Part shown: positions 43,787 to 53,604 of the stretch, in pieces | Layout of the letters: every line of letters begins with the position of its first letter | How positions within the stretch are numbered: position 1 is the stretch's first letter | Source: Bacillota bacterium | GTDB lineage: Bacteria; Bacillota; Clostridia; Lachnospirales; Lachnospiraceae | Direction of reading: 5' to 3' | Length of the DNA: 64,000 nucleotides | Assembly (NCBI GenBank): GCA_023443225.1 | Contig: JAEZVF010000115.1 | Location: 124,001-188,000, forward strand | Translations under genes and position numbers: made by a program | Notes under the pieces: generated by a model | The model's database searches: none | Seen by the model: the letters and a program-made list of their open reading frames with translations, nothing else | Told to the model about the DNA's origin: nothing

Positions 43787-45196
43787 TTGAGAGAAAATGA
43801 ACATGATATTATACAGAAACCTTTTGGGATTAAGGATAAAATTGGTTATCTGCTTGGTGATTTTGGCAATGATTTTACGTTTATCTTTGCTAGTTCTTTT
43901 CTGATGATTTTCTATACTAAGGTATTAGGTCTAAGTGGAGCTTTGGTGGGAACCATATTCCTGGTGTCACGAATCGTTGATGCATTTACAGATATTGGAA
44001 TGGGACGTTTGATCGATACATTAAAGCCTACAAAAGATGGACGTTTCCGCCCATGGATTCGTAGAATGAGTATTCCTGTTGTAATTGCCTCTATTTTAAT
44101 GTTTATGTATATTGTAAAGGATTGGACCTATACAGCAAAAGTAATCTATGCATTTGTAACCTATCTTTTATGGGGAAGTTTCTGCTATACAGGCATCAAT
44201 ATACCTTATGGATCTATGGCAGCTGCACTTAGTACGGAAGCTAGTGACAGAGCGGCACTCTCTACGTTCCGTAGTATCGGTGCGACTCTGGCAGGTCTGG
44301 TAATTGGTGTGGTTTCTCCATTATTCATCTATACAACAGATGCATCTGGAAACCAAGTTATAATACAGCAAAACTTTACTATACTAGCTATTATCTATGG
44401 TGTACTTGCTGTAATTTGTTACTTCTTATGCTATAAGTTTTGTACGGAGCGTATACAAATCACAACTACTCCTAAACCCGTTGAGAAAAAAGGTAGTAGT
44501 TCAAATCTAATCGTTGCATTATTTACAAACCGCGCTTTACTGTCAATTATCGGTGCAGCCCTTTTACTCCTGCTAGCTATGCTTTTGTCTCAGACAATGA
44601 ACACCTATTTGTTCATGGATTATTTTAATAACGGCAAGGTTCTTTCTGCATTAGGTATTGTCAATACCATAGCAGTTCTACTAGTGGCATCTTTTTCTAC
44701 AAAACTTGCCAAACGCTTCGGAAAGAAGGAAGTTGCAAGTATTAGCGTTTTATTTGCTTCCTTAGTGTATATTATTCTTTATATTATAAAGGTGCAAAAT
44801 GTAACTTTATTCATGGTACTGTTCTTTATAGCGACCCTAGGAGTCAGTTTGTTCAATGTTGTTATATGGGCATTCATTACTGATGTAATTGATTATCAAG
44901 AGGTTAAGACTTATAAACGAGAAGATGGAACCATATATGCGGTATACTCCTTTGCACGTAAATTTGGTCAGGCCTTAGCAGGTGGAATCGGTGGATTTGC
45001 TTTAACGGCAATTGGCTATGTATCTGAAGCAACGACACAGACAGAATCGGTAAGAGAAAGTATTTATGACATTTCGACTATCGTACCGGCAATGGCATAT
45101 CTGGGAGTAGCTCTGATTCTGATCTTCGCATATCCCTTAAGCAAGAAACGAGTGGAAGAGAATATTGCTGAATTGAAACGACGTCATGGCAAATAA
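43787..45196 (+). CDS. GPH-family glycoside:cation symporter (UidB/MelB-like)
   Basis: 469 residues with twelve helices. GPH landmarks: GDFGNDFTFIFASSFLMIFY, DAFTDIGMGRLIDT, DGRFRPWIRR and DVIDYQEVKTYKREDGTIYA. Members import melibiose, xylosides or glucuronides with Na+ or H+. The beta-glucuronidase four genes on makes a glucuronide the best guess. The start is TTG after AAGAAAGGGG. First gene of the island transcribed towards the hydrolases. Confidence 0.9.
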   Translation: MRENEHDIIQKPFGIKDKIGYLLGDFGNDFTFIFASSFLMIFYTKVLGLSGALVGTIFLVSRIVDAFTDIGMGRLIDTLKPTKDGRFRPWIRRMSIPVVIASILMFMYIVKDWTYTAKVIYAFVTYLLWGSFCYTGINIPYGSMAAALSTEASDRAALSTFRSIGATLAGLVIGVVSPLFIYTTDASGNQVIIQQNFTILAIIYGVLAVICYFLCYKFCTERIQITTTPKPVEKKGSSSNLIVALFTNRALLSIIGAALLLLLAMLLSQTMNTYLFMDYFNNGKVLSALGIVNTIAVLLVASFSTKLAKRFGKKEVASISVLFASLVYIILYIIKVQNVTLFMVLFFIATLGVSLFNVVIWAFITDVIDYQEVKTYKREDGTIYAVYSFARKFGQALAGGIGGFALTAIGYVSEATTQTESVRESIYDISTIVPAMAYLGVALILIFAYPLSKKRVEENIAELKRRHGK

Positions 45197-45263
45197 TTAT
45201 TAGAACAATGAAAAATAAGGGTGTAGATTAATTTCTGCACCAGATAGAATGGATGGTGGAAGA

Positions 45264-47024
45264 ATGGTTGATTTAAGCGTAAAACCATATAATCTTGATA
45301 AGGAAGCGATTCAGTGGGTAGAGGATACCATTTCCTCTATGACTCTGGAGGAAAAGATTGGTCAGCTTTTTGTGAATATGGGTTCTTCAAGGGATGAGGA
45401 ATATTTAAAAAAAGTGGTAACAAATTATAAGTTCGGTGCAGTGCGTTATAATCCAGGAACTGCAGCAGAAGTTTATGAACAAAATCGTATCTTGCAGGAG
45501 AATTCAAAGATTCCTCTTCTAATTGCAGCTAATACCGAAGCAGGTGGTAACGGTGCCTGTACCGATGGAACCGAGATTGGGTTAGAAGTTAAAGTTGGAG
45601 CAACCAACGATCCTAAGTATGCTTATGAGATGGGAAGGGTATCCGGTATTGAAGCAGCAGCCGTGGGATGTAATTGGAGTTTTGCACCAATTGTGGACAT
45701 CAACAGGAACTGGAGAAACCCGATTATCTCCTCCCGTACCTTCGGCGAGAATGCGGATAAAGTACTTGCCTGTTCCAAAGAATATATGAGAGGTTTTATG
45801 GAGAGTAATATGGTTTGTGCCATGAAGCATTTTCCAGGTGACGGAATTGATGAACGTGACCAGCATTTAAGCAACAGTGTCAATAGCTTATCCTGCGAGG
45901 AATGGGATCAAACCTTTGGTAAGGTTTACAGTGGTATGATCGAGGCAGGAATTCATTCGGTAATGGCAGGGCATATTATGATGCCAGCATATCAGAAGTA
46001 TTTCAATCCGGATATGAAGGATGAAGATACTATGCCGGCTACACTGAGTAAGGAATTGCTTTCTGATTTACTAAAAGGAAAACTCAATTTTAATGGGTTG
46101 ATTGTAACAGATGCAAGCCATATGGTAGGTATGACTGCCATGATGAAACGACGTGACATTCTTCCTGCATCCATTGCAGCGGGATGTGATTTGTTCCTCT
46201 TTTACAATGACCCGGAAGAAGATCTCGAATACATGATGGAGGGTTATAAGAACGGCATCATCACGGAAGAACGTCTGCAGGATGCACTAATGCGTATCCT
46301 TGGTTTAAAAGCATATCTTGGTCTTCATAAAAAGGAGAAAACTGAAATAGTACCGCCAAAAGAGGGCTTAAGTGTGATTGGTTCGGAAGAGTTTAAGAAT
46401 ATTGCAAAGGAAGTTTCCGATAAAGCAATTACTTTGGTTAAGAATAAGGAAAACCTGTTTCCAATTTCACCAAACAAATTTAAAAGAATTCTTCTTGTTC
46501 CTCAGGAAACAAAGAATCCAATGCCTTTCCATAAAGCAGACGATAGCAAAAAAAGCAGTTGTGAATACCTGAAGGAAAAGTTGGAAGCAGAAGGATTTGA
46601 GGTTGACATCTATGAATCTATCATGGATAAAATCGAAAAACTTCCTCCAGAAGAAGCTAGTAAGCAGTTGACCAATATGTATGCAGCCAAAGCTCCAATA
46701 AGCTCCATTACAGATAAATATGATTTAATTATACAAGTGGCGTTTGTCATGAATATGTTCGGTACTGTACAGAGAATCGGATGGAAGATGAGCAAAGGAA
46801 CGCCGGATATCCCTTGGTATGTCCATGAGGTTCCTACTATTTTTATATCCTTAAGTTCACCGTTTCATCTGGCTGATGTTCCACAGGTGAAAACCTATAT
46901 CAATACCTATGATAAAAATGAGCACACTTTAGACGCCTTGGTTGAGAAATTAGTGGGACGATCCGAGTTCGTGGGAGTTGATCCGGTTGATTCCTTCTGT
47001 GGACTAGCAGATACACGTTGGTAG
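45264..47024 (+). CDS. Glycoside hydrolase family 3 (NagZ-like)
   Basis: About 586 residues, no signal peptide, so cytoplasmic. The barrel domain contains SSRTFGENADKVLACSKEYM, KHFPGDGIDERDQHLSNS and nucleophile Asp in GLIVTDASHMVGM. The Asp-x-His after KHFPGDG resembles the catalytic dyad of NagZ-type beta-N-acetylglucosaminidases, which suggests hexosaminidase rather than beta-glucosidase. A C-terminal domain (from about residue 380) follows. The ATG at 45264 has GGTGGAAG before it, unlike the ATG at 45249. Confidence 0.88.
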   Translation: MVDLSVKPYNLDKEAIQWVEDTISSMTLEEKIGQLFVNMGSSRDEEYLKKVVTNYKFGAVRYNPGTAAEVYEQNRILQENSKIPLLIAANTEAGGNGACTDGTEIGLEVKVGATNDPKYAYEMGRVSGIEAAAVGCNWSFAPIVDINRNWRNPIISSRTFGENADKVLACSKEYMRGFMESNMVCAMKHFPGDGIDERDQHLSNSVNSLSCEEWDQTFGKVYSGMIEAGIHSVMAGHIMMPAYQKYFNPDMKDEDTMPATLSKELLSDLLKGKLNFNGLIVTDASHMVGMTAMMKRRDILPASIAAGCDLFLFYNDPEEDLEYMMEGYKNGIITEERLQDALMRILGLKAYLGLHKKEKTEIVPPKEGLSVIGSEEFKNIAKEVSDKAITLVKNKENLFPISPNKFKRILLVPQETKNPMPFHKADDSKKSSCEYLKEKLEAEGFEVDIYESIMDKIEKLPPEEASKQLTNMYAAKAPISSITDKYDLIIQVAFVMNMFGTVQRIGWKMSKGTPDIPWYVHEVPTIFISLSSPFHLADVPQVKTYINTYDKNEHTLDALVEKLVGRSEFVGVDPVDSFCGLADTRW

Positions 47025-47057
47025 TAAATAATTAACTTTTACAAAAAGGAGTAAGGT

Positions 47058-47894
47058 ATGGGGTGTTTTGATTACGATAAAGAAAAGGAATATCTGATAT
47101 GCATAGATAGTGACGGGTGTGCTATGGACACCATGGATGTTAAGCATATCAAGTGTTTTGGCCCTGAGTGGATAAAAACCTTTAGGTTGGAGAAATATGA
47201 GACAGAAGCTTTGGAATACTGGAATAAGGTGAATCTTTATTCCGGAACCAGAGGGATTAATCGTTTTAAAGGACTCGCCCTGGGTCTTCAAGAGATGGAG
47301 AAGAGGGGTGTGGTAATTGAAGGACTTGATAGTTTTATTCGCTGGACCAAAGAAACGAAAGAATTGTCCAACCCATCCTTACTAATAGAATGTCAAAAAG
47401 TTAGAAGTTCCTGTTTGGAACTGGCCCTGCTTTGGAGTATCCGCGTGAATTTGTCCATTACTGAATTACCAAAGACAGACAAGCCATTTCCAAATGTAAA
47501 GGCTGCCATGGAGGAAATGGCACAATTTGCAGACCTTGCTGCCGTATCCTCAGCGAATGGTCAGGCAATTGAGGAAGAATGGAACAAGCATGACCTAAAA
47601 AGACATACAAAAGCACTATTAAGTCAGGAAGCAGGCTCAAAATCTTTTTGTATCTCGCAGTTACTGAAGAAAGGTTATGAGCCCCATAAGGTATGCATGG
47701 TCGGAGATGCTCCTGGTGATCGGGATGCAGCCATTGCGAATCATGTTTGGTTCTTTCCAATCGTAGTGGGAAAGGAAGCTAAAAGCTGGAAAAAACTCAA
47801 GGAAGAAGCATATCCAAGGCTATTATCCGGTAAGTTTGATGAAGCCTATCAAAGTGAGCTACTGATAGCTTTTCATGAGGCACTGGGAATCTAG
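47058..47894 (+). CDS. HAD-superfamily hydrolase
   Basis: 278 residues. Motif I is CIDSDGCAMDTM, motif II VSSANG, and motif IV MVGDAPGDRDAA, with a large helical cap (residues 30-150). These are phosphatases or phosphomutases. Placed between GH3 and beta-glucuronidase genes with good ribosome sites on each side, it likely dephosphorylates an intermediate of the island's sugar, although I cannot name it. Confidence 0.85.
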   Translation: MGCFDYDKEKEYLICIDSDGCAMDTMDVKHIKCFGPEWIKTFRLEKYETEALEYWNKVNLYSGTRGINRFKGLALGLQEMEKRGVVIEGLDSFIRWTKETKELSNPSLLIECQKVRSSCLELALLWSIRVNLSITELPKTDKPFPNVKAAMEEMAQFADLAAVSSANGQAIEEEWNKHDLKRHTKALLSQEAGSKSFCISQLLKKGYEPHKVCMVGDAPGDRDAAIANHVWFFPIVVGKEAKSWKKLKEEAYPRLLSGKFDEAYQSELLIAFHEALGI

Positions 47895-47957
47895 TGTCTG
47901 ATAAAAAACATTAAAATAACAAGGCAAGACAGGTCTACAAAAGAAAGGAGATTTCGT

Positions 47958-49769
47958 ATGGCAAACAGATTGCTATATCCTAGAAATTCTGCAACAAGAA
48001 GAGTTTTAAACATGGATGGAATGTGGAAATTCAAACTTGATTACAAGCAAGAAGGTGATGCTGGAGAATGGAAAAATGGTTTGCAAGACACCACCATGAT
48101 ACCGGTTCCTGCTAGTTTTAATGACTTTTTTGTTGAAAAAGATATAAGAGAATATGTAGGTGACATATGGTATGAAACAAAGCTGTGTGTTCCAGGGGAA
48201 TGGGCAACTATGGACCTGGATATACGATTTGACTGTGCCACCCATTTTGCAACTGTATATGTAAATGGAGTAGAAGTTGCGCAGCATAAGGGGGGCTTTC
48301 TACCTTTTAATGCAACGATCAATGATGCAGTAAAATTTGATTCGGAAAACACGGTAGTAGTTAAGATCAATAATGAACTAAGCAGAGAAACCCTGCCAGT
48401 AGGGGAAACCATAACATTGGATAATGGAAAAAAGATGGTAAAACCTTTCTTTGACTTCTTTAATTATGCGGGACTTCAAAGGTCGGTACGATTAGTAGCA
48501 ACACCCAAGGAAAGTATTGTGGATTTTACTGTAAATCATAATCTCATCGGAGATGATGCCAAGGTGGATTATTCTATAGAAACTACTGGTGAATCTGAAG
48601 TTTATATTACTGTATATGACGAGGATGGAAATCAAGTTGCAGAATCAAAGGGCAAAGAAGGCTCTGTTTTCATTAAGAATGCAAGATTATGGAATGTTTT
48701 AGACTCTTACCTATATACCTTCAAATTAGAAATGAAAGATGGAAGCACCTTGATTGATGAGTATAAAGAAGAGATTGGTATCCGTACGGTAGAGGTAAAA
48801 GGTACGAAATTGTATATTAATGATAAGCCAGTATACTTAAAAGGTTTTGGAAAGCATGAAGATAGTGATGTAGTAGGTCGTGGTTTCAATATTGGTATGA
48901 TGAAACGTGACTTTGAATTAATGAAATGGACGGGAGCAAATTCATTTCGAACTGCTCACTATCCATATAGTGAAGAAATATATCAAATGGCAGACAGGGA
49001 AGGTTTTGTAATTATAGATGAAACACCTGCGGTTGGACTATTTGAATCATTAATGAACTTCTTAGACGCAAGTAAGGGATCAAAAGTTAAGTTTTTTGAT
49101 AACCCTGAAGTTCACAAGGAGACAAAGTCACATCATCTTCAGGTAATCAGAGATCTAATCGAACGAGATAAAAATCATGCCTCGGTATGCATATGGAGTT
49201 TGCTAAATGAGCCAGATTCTACAACGGATAGTGCAGTAAGCTATTTTGAAGATTTATTCAATTTGGCACATGAACTAGATGTTCAAAAACGACCAAGAAC
49301 TTTTGCAAATATCATGATGGCACCAGCAAATGTTTGCAAATGTTCACACTTATGTGATATTATATCTTTAAACCGTTATTATGGTTGGTACACAATGGCT
49401 GGCTATGAAATGTCCAATGCAGAAAATCATTTCCGAAAAGAAATTGATGAATGGGCAAAATACAATAAAGCAGTGATCTTTTCTGAGTATGGTGCGGATA
49501 CTTATGCAGGTGAGCATAAACTACCTTCTGTACAGTGGAGTGAAGAATATCAAGTAGAATATCTAGAAATGCAGCATCGTGTATTTGACGCTTATGATTT
49601 TGTAGTAGGTGAACAAGTATGGAATTTTGCAGATTTCCAAACGACAGAAGGAATTATGCGAGTGAATGGAAATAAAAAAGGTATTTTTACTCGTAATAGA
49701 CAGCCAAAACTTGCAGCATATCAATTAAAGAAAAGATGGGAGAGCTTGCCCTTAAATTATAAAAGTTAG
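47958..49769 (+). CDS. uidA: Beta-glucuronidase (GH2)
   Basis: 603 residues, the usual GUS length. Sugar-binding domain, immunoglobulin-like domain and TIM barrel in order. The acid/base is Glu418 (LNEPDS) and the nucleophile Glu510 (SEYGADT). WNFADF and the glucuronate-recognising N-x-K motif (Asn572, Lys574 in NKKGIFTR) mark true glucuronidase rather than galactosidase. Between TPAVG and the SHHLQVIRDL helix there is an insert as long as in the E. coli enzyme, so it would be a Loop 1 type GUS. No signal peptide. Start after AAAGGAGATTTCGT. Confidence 0.95.
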   Translation: MANRLLYPRNSATRRVLNMDGMWKFKLDYKQEGDAGEWKNGLQDTTMIPVPASFNDFFVEKDIREYVGDIWYETKLCVPGEWATMDLDIRFDCATHFATVYVNGVEVAQHKGGFLPFNATINDAVKFDSENTVVVKINNELSRETLPVGETITLDNGKKMVKPFFDFFNYAGLQRSVRLVATPKESIVDFTVNHNLIGDDAKVDYSIETTGESEVYITVYDEDGNQVAESKGKEGSVFIKNARLWNVLDSYLYTFKLEMKDGSTLIDEYKEEIGIRTVEVKGTKLYINDKPVYLKGFGKHEDSDVVGRGFNIGMMKRDFELMKWTGANSFRTAHYPYSEEIYQMADREGFVIIDETPAVGLFESLMNFLDASKGSKVKFFDNPEVHKETKSHHLQVIRDLIERDKNHASVCIWSLLNEPDSTTDSAVSYFEDLFNLAHELDVQKRPRTFANIMMAPANVCKCSHLCDIISLNRYYGWYTMAGYEMSNAENHFRKEIDEWAKYNKAVIFSEYGADTYAGEHKLPSVQWSEEYQVEYLEMQHRVFDAYDFVVGEQVWNFADFQTTEGIMRVNGNKKGIFTRNRQPKLAAYQLKKRWESLPLNYKS

Positions 49770-49800
49770 ACAATGTATTTTACAGAAGGAGGATCAACAT

Positions 49801-50640
49801 ATGGAAAGAAAAATCATGCAACAGGTTAGAGGTTATCGAACACAAGATGGTGCAGGAGTTAGTTTGGTCAGAGTTTTAGGAAATGAAACTGTTGAGGATT
49901 TCGATCCAATTTTAATGCTTGACTCCTTTGACAGTACAAATCCTGATGATTACACAGCTGGATTTCCTATGCATCCTCACAGAGGAATCGAAACAATCAG
50001 TTATGTGTATCGCGGGTATATGACCCATAAGGATAGTTTAGGAAATGAGGATACAATCGGTGATGGAGAAGTTCAATGGATGACCGCTGGATCAGGTATT
50101 TTGCATGAAGAAAAATTACCAGCATCTGAAAGAATGCTTGGTGTACAACTTTGGCTTAATCTACTGGCAAAGGACAAAATGGTTCCTCCGGCTTATCTTA
50201 GCATCAAGAATTCTGAAATTGAAGAAATTGAGTTAGAGAATGGTAAACTGAGATTGCTCGCAGGTGATTATGAGGGGAGAAAAGGACATAAGAGCAAGTA
50301 TCTCCCGTTGGATTATTATGACGTTCACCTTAATGCAAATGCAGCAATAGTCTTGAATACAGAAAGAGAACGCTCCGTCATGGTTTTTACTCTATTAGGG
50401 GATGTATATATCGGCGGAGAGTTAGTAAAAGAAAAGACGGCAGTAAAGCTTACCTCTGGTGACCAGGTAGAGATAAAGACAGCAGATAATAATGCCCAAG
50501 TTTTATTTATAAGTTCCACACGTTTGGATGAACCAGTAGTTTGGGGTGGTCCAATTGTAATGAACACAAAAGAAGAATTGAATAAAGCTTACGATGATTT
50601 GAGAAATAACACTTTTTTGCAAAATAAGATTTCTTATTGA
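49801..50640 (+). CDS. Pirin-family protein
   Basis: 279 residues with two cupin domains. The metal-binding residues of pirins are seen in FPMHPHRGIET and GSGILHEE (His, His, His, Glu). Bacterial pirins may act as quercetinases or redox regulators. It follows uidA by 31 bases with AGAAGGAGGATC before the ATG, so it looks like the last gene of the island. A flavonoid-aglycone link to glucuronide cleavage is attractive but unproven. Confidence 0.9.
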   Translation: MERKIMQQVRGYRTQDGAGVSLVRVLGNETVEDFDPILMLDSFDSTNPDDYTAGFPMHPHRGIETISYVYRGYMTHKDSLGNEDTIGDGEVQWMTAGSGILHEEKLPASERMLGVQLWLNLLAKDKMVPPAYLSIKNSEIEEIELENGKLRLLAGDYEGRKGHKSKYLPLDYYDVHLNANAAIVLNTERERSVMVFTLLGDVYIGGELVKEKTAVKLTSGDQVEIKTADNNAQVLFISSTRLDEPVVWGGPIVMNTKEELNKAYDDLRNNTFLQNKISY

Positions 50641-50724
50641 AAAACATGCAATATGGGGTACATCCCTGGTATGTGCGGTTCTTGTCTGGTCTTGGACCAA
50701 TTAGTTATACGAAACAACTGCCCC

Positions 50725-50770
50725 CCCTTTTATTAGACAATAAACAAATGTCTAATAAAAGGGCTTTTTT
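50725..50770 (+). terminator. Rho-independent terminator of the glucuronide island
   Basis: A 15-base perfect stem: CCCTTTTATTAGACA (50725-50739) with TGTCTAATAAAAGGG (50749-50763), followed by CTTTTTT. It lies 85 bases after the pirin gene. Confidence 0.9.
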
Positions 50771-50913
50771 CTATACAAAACGTTGAAAAGTGTTCCAATT
50801 TATCTAAAATTAGGGTAATATATGTCTGATTAGGGATAAAATAATTAAATGGAGCCAGGAGCATAAAACTAGAAGCAGTGATTATCAAAGAATAATAAAA
50901 GGAGGACTTACAT

Positions 50914-51723
50914 ATGGATTTTATGACTGTTTTATTTGCCTTTTCATTAACAGTATTTGCAGGTTTAGCTACTGGAATAGGTAGTGCTCTTTCGCTATTG
51001 ACAAAAAAAACGAGTACAAAATTCCTATCGGTAGCTTTGGGATTTTCAGCAGGAGTTATGATTTATGTGTCTTTTGTTGAGATTTTTGTGAAAGCAAAGA
51101 ATGCATTGGTTTCTGCTTTAGGTGAAAAAACTGGTAGTTGGGCAACTGTTGGTGGTTTCTTTTTTGGAATTTTCCTTATTGCGCTGATCGATAAATTAAT
51201 CCCTTCTACAGAGAATCCACACGAAGTACACACGGTAGAGGAAATGGATGGGGAAAGTGAATCTCATAAATCGAACCTAATGAGAATGGGGCTATTTACT
51301 GCCTTAGCAATAGCTATTCATAATTTTCCAGAAGGACTTGCCACATTCACAGCAGCACTAAGCGATCCTGAGCTGGGAATACCAATTGCCTTGGCGATAG
51401 CAATACATAATATCCCAGAAGGAATTGCTGTTGCTGTGCCTGTTTATTATGCAACCGGTAGCAAAATGAAAGCATTCAAATTGTCATTCGTTTCAGGACT
51501 TTCAGAACCGTTAGGTGCGGTGGTTGGCTATATTCTTTTATATAGGTTTTTTAACGATGCTGTGTTTGGTTTCATTTTTGCATCTGTTGCAGGTATCATG
51601 GTCTACATAAGCCTAGATGAACTTTTACCATCAGCAAGAGAATACGGCGAACATCATCTATCAATATATGGATTAGTAGCTGGTATGGGTGTAATGGCGT
51701 TAAGCCTTTTACTCTTAGCTTAA
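50914..51723 (+). CDS. zupT: ZIP-family metal transporter (ZupT-like)
   Basis: 269 residues with eight helices. Helix 4 and 5 metal motifs HNFPEGLATF and HNIPEGIAVAVPV, plus SFVSGLSEPLGAVVGY, are diagnostic of ZupT-type zinc/iron/manganese importers. A short acidic/His loop (residues 100-122) may bind metal. Good ribosome site AAAGGAGGAC. Single gene with its own terminator, directly before the spore-coat block, where coat manganese catalase (CotJC) needs manganese. Confidence 0.92.
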   Translation: MDFMTVLFAFSLTVFAGLATGIGSALSLLTKKTSTKFLSVALGFSAGVMIYVSFVEIFVKAKNALVSALGEKTGSWATVGGFFFGIFLIALIDKLIPSTENPHEVHTVEEMDGESESHKSNLMRMGLFTALAIAIHNFPEGLATFTAALSDPELGIPIALAIAIHNIPEGIAVAVPVYYATGSKMKAFKLSFVSGLSEPLGAVVGYILLYRFFNDAVFGFIFASVAGIMVYISLDELLPSAREYGEHHLSIYGLVAGMGVMALSLLLLA

Positions 51724-51743
51724 ATTATTTTTTAATTATTTGT

Positions 51744-51775
51744 AAACTCCCTGTCCACGTGTACAGGGAGTTTTT
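51744..51775 (+). terminator. Rho-independent terminator after the ZIP gene
   Basis: Stem AAACTCCCTGT (51744-51754) with ACAGGGAGTTT (51763-51773), then TTT. The hairpin is nearly the same as that at 23780. Confidence 0.85.
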
Positions 51776-51847
51776 AAAATTAGTGTGTATTATTTTAAAG
51801 ATGGGGGATATTAAACAGTATTAAATATATACAGAGGAGATATTTGA

Positions 51848-52060
51848 ATGAAGATTAGTAATCTTGCGCTTAATGAAACGATGCAAATACATGAACTGCT
51901 GAACTTAAAGACTGTCTGCATGACTACATCAAAATTGATGGAGGGTGTGGTGTTTGATCAGGATTTAAAAAAACTTCTTGAAAAGAGTGTTAGTTCAACT
52001 ATGTCAGATATAAATGATCTTCAAGAACTGTTGAAGTTGGCACCAGAAATTAATTTGTGA
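51848..52060 (+). CDS. Small spore-coat-type protein (pair 1, short member)
   Basis: 70 residues, helical: NETMQIHELLNLKTVCMTTS, LMEGVVFDQDLKKLLEKSV. It resembles the short partner proteins found before CotF-like genes in Clostridia, and aligns by eye with the 80-residue protein at 53605 (NETxQxxELLxLK). A ribosome site AGAGGAGAT precedes it. A spore-coat role is inferred from neighbours. Confidence 0.75.
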   Translation: MKISNLALNETMQIHELLNLKTVCMTTSKLMEGVVFDQDLKKLLEKSVSSTMSDINDLQELLKLAPEINL

Positions 52061-52069
52061 GGGATAGAT

Positions 52070-52432
52070 ATGATAAATGACTATTTGGAGATAAGAAATT
52101 CTGAGGGGATGCCGAATTTAATCGATATGAATTTGTCTCTCGCTTTTTTGCTAAATTCAAAAAATGATGTACGTAACATGGCGATAGCTTTGTCGGAGAC
52201 AGCATCTCCAAAGGTTCGAACAATACTGCGCAGTCAGCTTAATAAGGCAATTGATTTGCACGGAGAAATATCAGACATGATGATAGCAAAGGGATGGTTT
52301 CATCCTTTAGATCTAAAAAAACAATTTAATAAGGATATTGAATCGTCAACAACAATGAGTCAAATAGCCGGACTAGATTTGTTCCCGGGTGATACAAGCC
52401 GCCTTGGCACATTTGCTACTCCAGATAAATAA
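52070..52432 (+). CDS. CotF-family spore coat protein (pair 1)
   Basis: 120 residues. The helical core VRTILRSQLNKAIDLHGEISDMMIAKGWFHPLDL matches the coat protein F family pattern (LRNxLxxQLNxAIxxHxEISDYMxxKGYYHPYD). It begins 9 bases after the short partner, so the two are co-translated. It has a longer C-terminal tail than its partner copy at 53844, ending DLFPGDTSRLG. Confidence 0.85.
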   Translation: MINDYLEIRNSEGMPNLIDMNLSLAFLLNSKNDVRNMAIALSETASPKVRTILRSQLNKAIDLHGEISDMMIAKGWFHPLDLKKQFNKDIESSTTMSQIAGLDLFPGDTSRLGTFATPDK

Positions 52433-52446
52433 AGAGGTGATTTAAT

Positions 52447-53583
52447 ATGAAAGCAGTAACATTTCAGGGCATAAAGAGAGTAGAGGTAAAAAATGTACCC
52501 GATCCCAAAATAGAAAAGCAAGATGACATCATTGTGAAAATCACAAGTTCTGCAATCTGCGGCTCGGATCTGCATTTAATTCATGACATGGTTCCAAACG
52601 TATCACAGGATTATATCATAGGACATGAGCCGATGGGAATTGTCGAAGAAGTCGGCTCTGACGTTACAAAGGTAAAGAAGGGCGACAGGGTTGTTATTCC
52701 GTTCAATATTAGTTGCGGCCATTGTTATTATTGTGAGCATGGACTTACCAGCATGTGCAATAACTCTAATCCGCATGGAGAAAGTGGTGGATTCTTCGGC
52801 TATTCAGAAACATTCGGTGGTTATCCCGGCGGACAGGCAGAGTTTTTAAGGGTTCCATACGGAAATTTTACACCATTTCATATCCCGGAGAATTGCGAAC
52901 TTGAAGATGAAAAACTTGTACTTATATCCGACGCAATGGCAACTGCTTACTGGAGCGTTATAAATGCAGGAGTGAGTAACGGAAATACGGTTGTAGTTCT
53001 TGGATGTGGTCCTGTTGGTCTTCTAGTACAGAAATTTTGCTGGATGTTCGGAGCAAATAGGGTTATCGCTGTTGATTATATTGATTATCGGCTGAAACAT
53101 GCAAAAGACCACAATCATGTTGAAATAGTAAACTTTGAGCAGTTCGGGAATACAGGAGAACATCTTAAGGAATTGACCCAGGGTGGTGCTGATATTGTAA
53201 TTGACTGCGTCGGCATGGATGGAAAAATGACACCGTTGGAATTCGTGGCCTCGGGGGCAAAACTACAGAGCGGTGCCCTTGGTGGATTTATTATGGCAAC
53301 ACAGGCGGTACGTAAGTGTGGTACGATTCAGGTAACGGGCGTTTATGGGGGACGGTATAACGGATTTCCATTTGGTGATGTTATAAATAAGAATCTCAAT
53401 ATTAAGACAGGGCAGGCACCAGTCATTCCCTATATGCAGACACTTTATCAGCTTTTGTCTGATGGTAAGATTAATCCGAGCGATATCATCACACACCGCT
53501 TACCATTAGACGATGCCGAGCATGGGTACCATGCTTTTGATACAAAGACGGAAGACTGTATCAAAGTTATTCTAAAACCGTGA
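52447..53583 (+). CDS. Zinc-dependent alcohol dehydrogenase
   Basis: 378 residues, medium-chain family. Catalytic zinc ligands lie in SAICGSDLHL and GHEPMGIVEEVG. Structural zinc has four Cys in CGHCYYCEHGLTSMC. The Rossmann motif is VVLGCGPVGLL, and the acidic residue after the second strand (VDYIDYR) suggests NAD. The long substrate loop resembles formaldehyde-dehydrogenase-like ADHs. It sits inside the CotF block with 14- and 21-base gaps, so it is probably made in the mother cell during sporulation. Confidence 0.9.
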   Translation: MKAVTFQGIKRVEVKNVPDPKIEKQDDIIVKITSSAICGSDLHLIHDMVPNVSQDYIIGHEPMGIVEEVGSDVTKVKKGDRVVIPFNISCGHCYYCEHGLTSMCNNSNPHGESGGFFGYSETFGGYPGGQAEFLRVPYGNFTPFHIPENCELEDEKLVLISDAMATAYWSVINAGVSNGNTVVVLGCGPVGLLVQKFCWMFGANRVIAVDYIDYRLKHAKDHNHVEIVNFEQFGNTGEHLKELTQGGADIVIDCVGMDGKMTPLEFVASGAKLQSGALGGFIMATQAVRKCGTIQVTGVYGGRYNGFPFGDVINKNLNIKTGQAPVIPYMQTLYQLLSDGKINPSDIITHRLPLDDAEHGYHAFDTKTEDCIKVILKP

Positions 53584-53604
53584 CAGGAGGAAAATGAATA
53601 AGAT

